Shown piece by piece: positions 62,905 through 64,000 of a stretch of 64,000 nucleotides of DNA. Position 1 is the first letter of the stretch. Each line of letters starts with the position of its first letter. The position numbers were made by a program, and so were the translations under genes. The notes beneath the pieces are model-generated. The model saw only the letters and a program-made list of their open reading frames with translations, had not been told where the DNA came from and ran no database searches. Location: assembly GCF_014197855.1 (NCBI RefSeq), contig NZ_JACIGJ010000010.1, forward strand, positions 1 to 64,000. The letters are read 5' to 3'. The DNA is from Roseospira marina. Its GTDB lineage: Bacteria > Pseudomonadota > Alphaproteobacteria > Rhodospirillales > Rhodospirillaceae.

Positions 62905-64000
62905 TCAGGCGTCAGCCGCGAGGCGCAAACAATCATCCAGGCGGGCCAGAGTCTCGGCGCGCCCGAGGATCTCCATCACCTCGAAAATCGGTGGTGATAC
63001 CGTGGTACCAGTCAGGGCGGCGCGCAAGGGCTGAGCCACCTTACCCAGCTTCAGACCGGTCTCCTCGGCGGCCGCGCGGGCGTCCGCCTCCAGGCTGTCG
63101 CGGCTCCAGGGCTCCACCGCCGCCAGCCGGTCGCGCAAGCGGGCAACCGTCGCCGCGCCGTCGCCCGTCACCTGCTTCAGCGCCTTGTCGTCCAACGCCA
63201 GCGGACGCGGCCGCACATAGAACGCGGCGCTATCGGCCAAGTCTATGAGGGTCTTGGCCCGCTCCTTGAGCCCGGCCATGCCCGCCATCAAGCGCCGCTG
63301 GCCTTCCTCGTTCACGGTCTGGCCGAGCCGCCCGGCGATCAGATCCACCAGCCGCGCGTCATCCGCCTGCCGCAGATAATGCCCGTTCAGGCTGGTCAGC
63401 TTGACCATGTCGAAGCGGGCCGCGGCCTTGCCGACCGCAGCGATGTCGAACCACGCCACCGCCTGGGCGTCGCTGATGATCTCGTCGTCACCGTGGCCCC
63501 AGCCGAGCCGCAGCAGATAGTTTCGCATCGCCTCGGGCAGGTAGCCCATGTCGCGGTAGGCGTCCGTGCCCAGCGCCCCGTGGCGCTTGGACAGCTTGGC
63601 GCCGTCCGGGCCGTGAATCAGCGGAATGTGGGCAAACGTCGGTGGCTCCCACCCGATCAGTCGGTAGAGCTGCGACTGACGGAAGGCGTTCGTCAGGTGG
63701 TCGTCACCGCGCACGACATGCGTCACGCCCATGTCGTGATCGTCCACCACAACCGACAACATATACGTCGGCGTGCCGTCGGAGCGCAGCAGGATCATAT
63801 CGTCGAGCTGGTCGTTGGCGACCGTCACCCGGCCCTGGACCTGATCCTCGATCACCGTCTCGCCGTCGCGCGGCGCCTTCATGCGGATGACCGGCTTCAC
63901 CCCTTCGGGGGCCTCCGCCGGGTCGCGGTCGCGCCAGCGGCCGTCATAGCGCATGGGCTGGCCGGCGGCCTTTTGCGCCTCGCGCATCGCGGCCAGTTCC
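62905..64000 (-). CDS. gltX: Glutamyl-tRNA synthetase, 3' part
   Basis: Incomplete at the window edge: the last 365 or so residues of a class I synthetase. Visible are [68 protein letters not shown] and the KMSKS equivalent AKLSKRHGA, then the helical anticodon-binding domain. The N-terminal HIGH half lies outside. gltX next to gltA is frequent in alphaproteobacteria. Confidence 0.95.
   Translation of the reverse strand, partial: ELAAMREAQKAAGQPMRYDGRWRDRDPAEAPEGVKPVIRMKAPRDGETVIEDQVQGRVTVANDQLDDMILLRSDGTPTYMLSVVVDDHDMGVTHVVRGDDHLTNAFRQSQLYRLIGWEPPTFAHIPLIHGPDGAKLSKRHGALGTDAYRDMGYLPEAMRNYLLRLGWGHGDDEIISDAQAVAWFDIAAVGKAAARFDMVKLTSLNGHYLRQADDARLVDLIAGRLGQTVNEEGQRRLMAGMAGLKERAKTLIDLADSAAFYVRPRPLALDDKALKQVTGDGAATVARLRDRLAAVEPWSRDSLEADARAAAEETGLKLGKVAQPLRAALTGTTVSPPIFEVMEILGRAETLARLDDCLRLAADA

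Overview
The window is about 64 kb of GC-rich (roughly two-thirds G+C), densely coding DNA from a bacterial chromosome. Gene content points to a motile, respiring alphaproteobacterium, most likely in or near the Rhodospirillales. The evidence is the alphaproteobacterial style of the CcmC-I, HrcA/GrpE, TRAP and BolA genes, a GTP-type PEP carboxykinase, several chemoreceptors, and alphaproteobacterial-looking promoters. The taxonomic placement is inference. I see no rRNA or tRNA genes, CRISPR array, insertion sequence or prophage; this is mostly core chromosome with small accessory spots.

Layout. 0.1-7.1 kb: a PhoD-type phosphatase with a small c-type cytochrome, an unrecognised 354-residue protein, PEP carboxykinase, a HugZ-like FMN-binding protein and a PCu(A)C copper chaperone. 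7.1-11.3 kb (minus strand): rplU-rpmA, a strong bidirectional terminator, then alr, mlaE, mlaF and a BolA/IbaG-like gene. 11.6-19.0 kb: EamA exporter, an orphan Tat-exported TAXI receptor, a leucyl aminopeptidase, an MBL-fold hydrolase, an orphan HigA-like antitoxin and a UvrD-type helicase. 19.0-24.9 kb: a chemoreceptor spot with a protoglobin-type soluble MCP, a PocR-domain soluble MCP and a membrane MCP with a NIT-like sensor, set in AT-richer intergenic DNA with repeats. 25.0-33.7 kb: a CPA1 antiporter with a cNMP-binding-like domain, purD, xseA with a CdiI_2-like gene coupled to it, a di-heme cytochrome c peroxidase and an MFS permease. 33.6-43.4 kb (minus): mobA, moeB-like, and the cytochrome c maturation cluster ccmC-D-E-F-G-H-I, with SCO1 and TauE/SafE (UreH_2) copper/oxidase assembly genes upstream. 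43.5-47.3 kb: a BON lipoprotein and a dctPQM TRAP transporter. 47.6-52.6 kb: an ExeA/GspA-like protein whose ATPase motifs are degenerate, behind a large exported protein of unknown function. 52.9-58.3 kb: hrcA, grpE, and a gluconate module (gntK, LacI repressor, divergent gnd) with two matching operators. 58.3-64 kb (minus): a hemerythrin-receiver fusion, ilvD, gltA and the 3' part of gltX.

Functional picture. Much of the window serves aerobic/microaerobic respiration: cytochrome c maturation (ccm), copper delivery to oxidases (PCuAC, SCO1, SafE-like), peroxide removal in the periplasm, and oxygen or redox sensing (hemerythrin, globin-like and PocR receptors). Central carbon genes (pckG, gltA, gnd, gntK, dctPQM) suggest growth on organic acids and sugar acids. 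The least explained parts are the ExeA-like/exported-protein pair, the globin-like receptor that lacks the proximal histidine, the orphan CdiI_2-like gene and the 354-residue protein at 2.2 kb.
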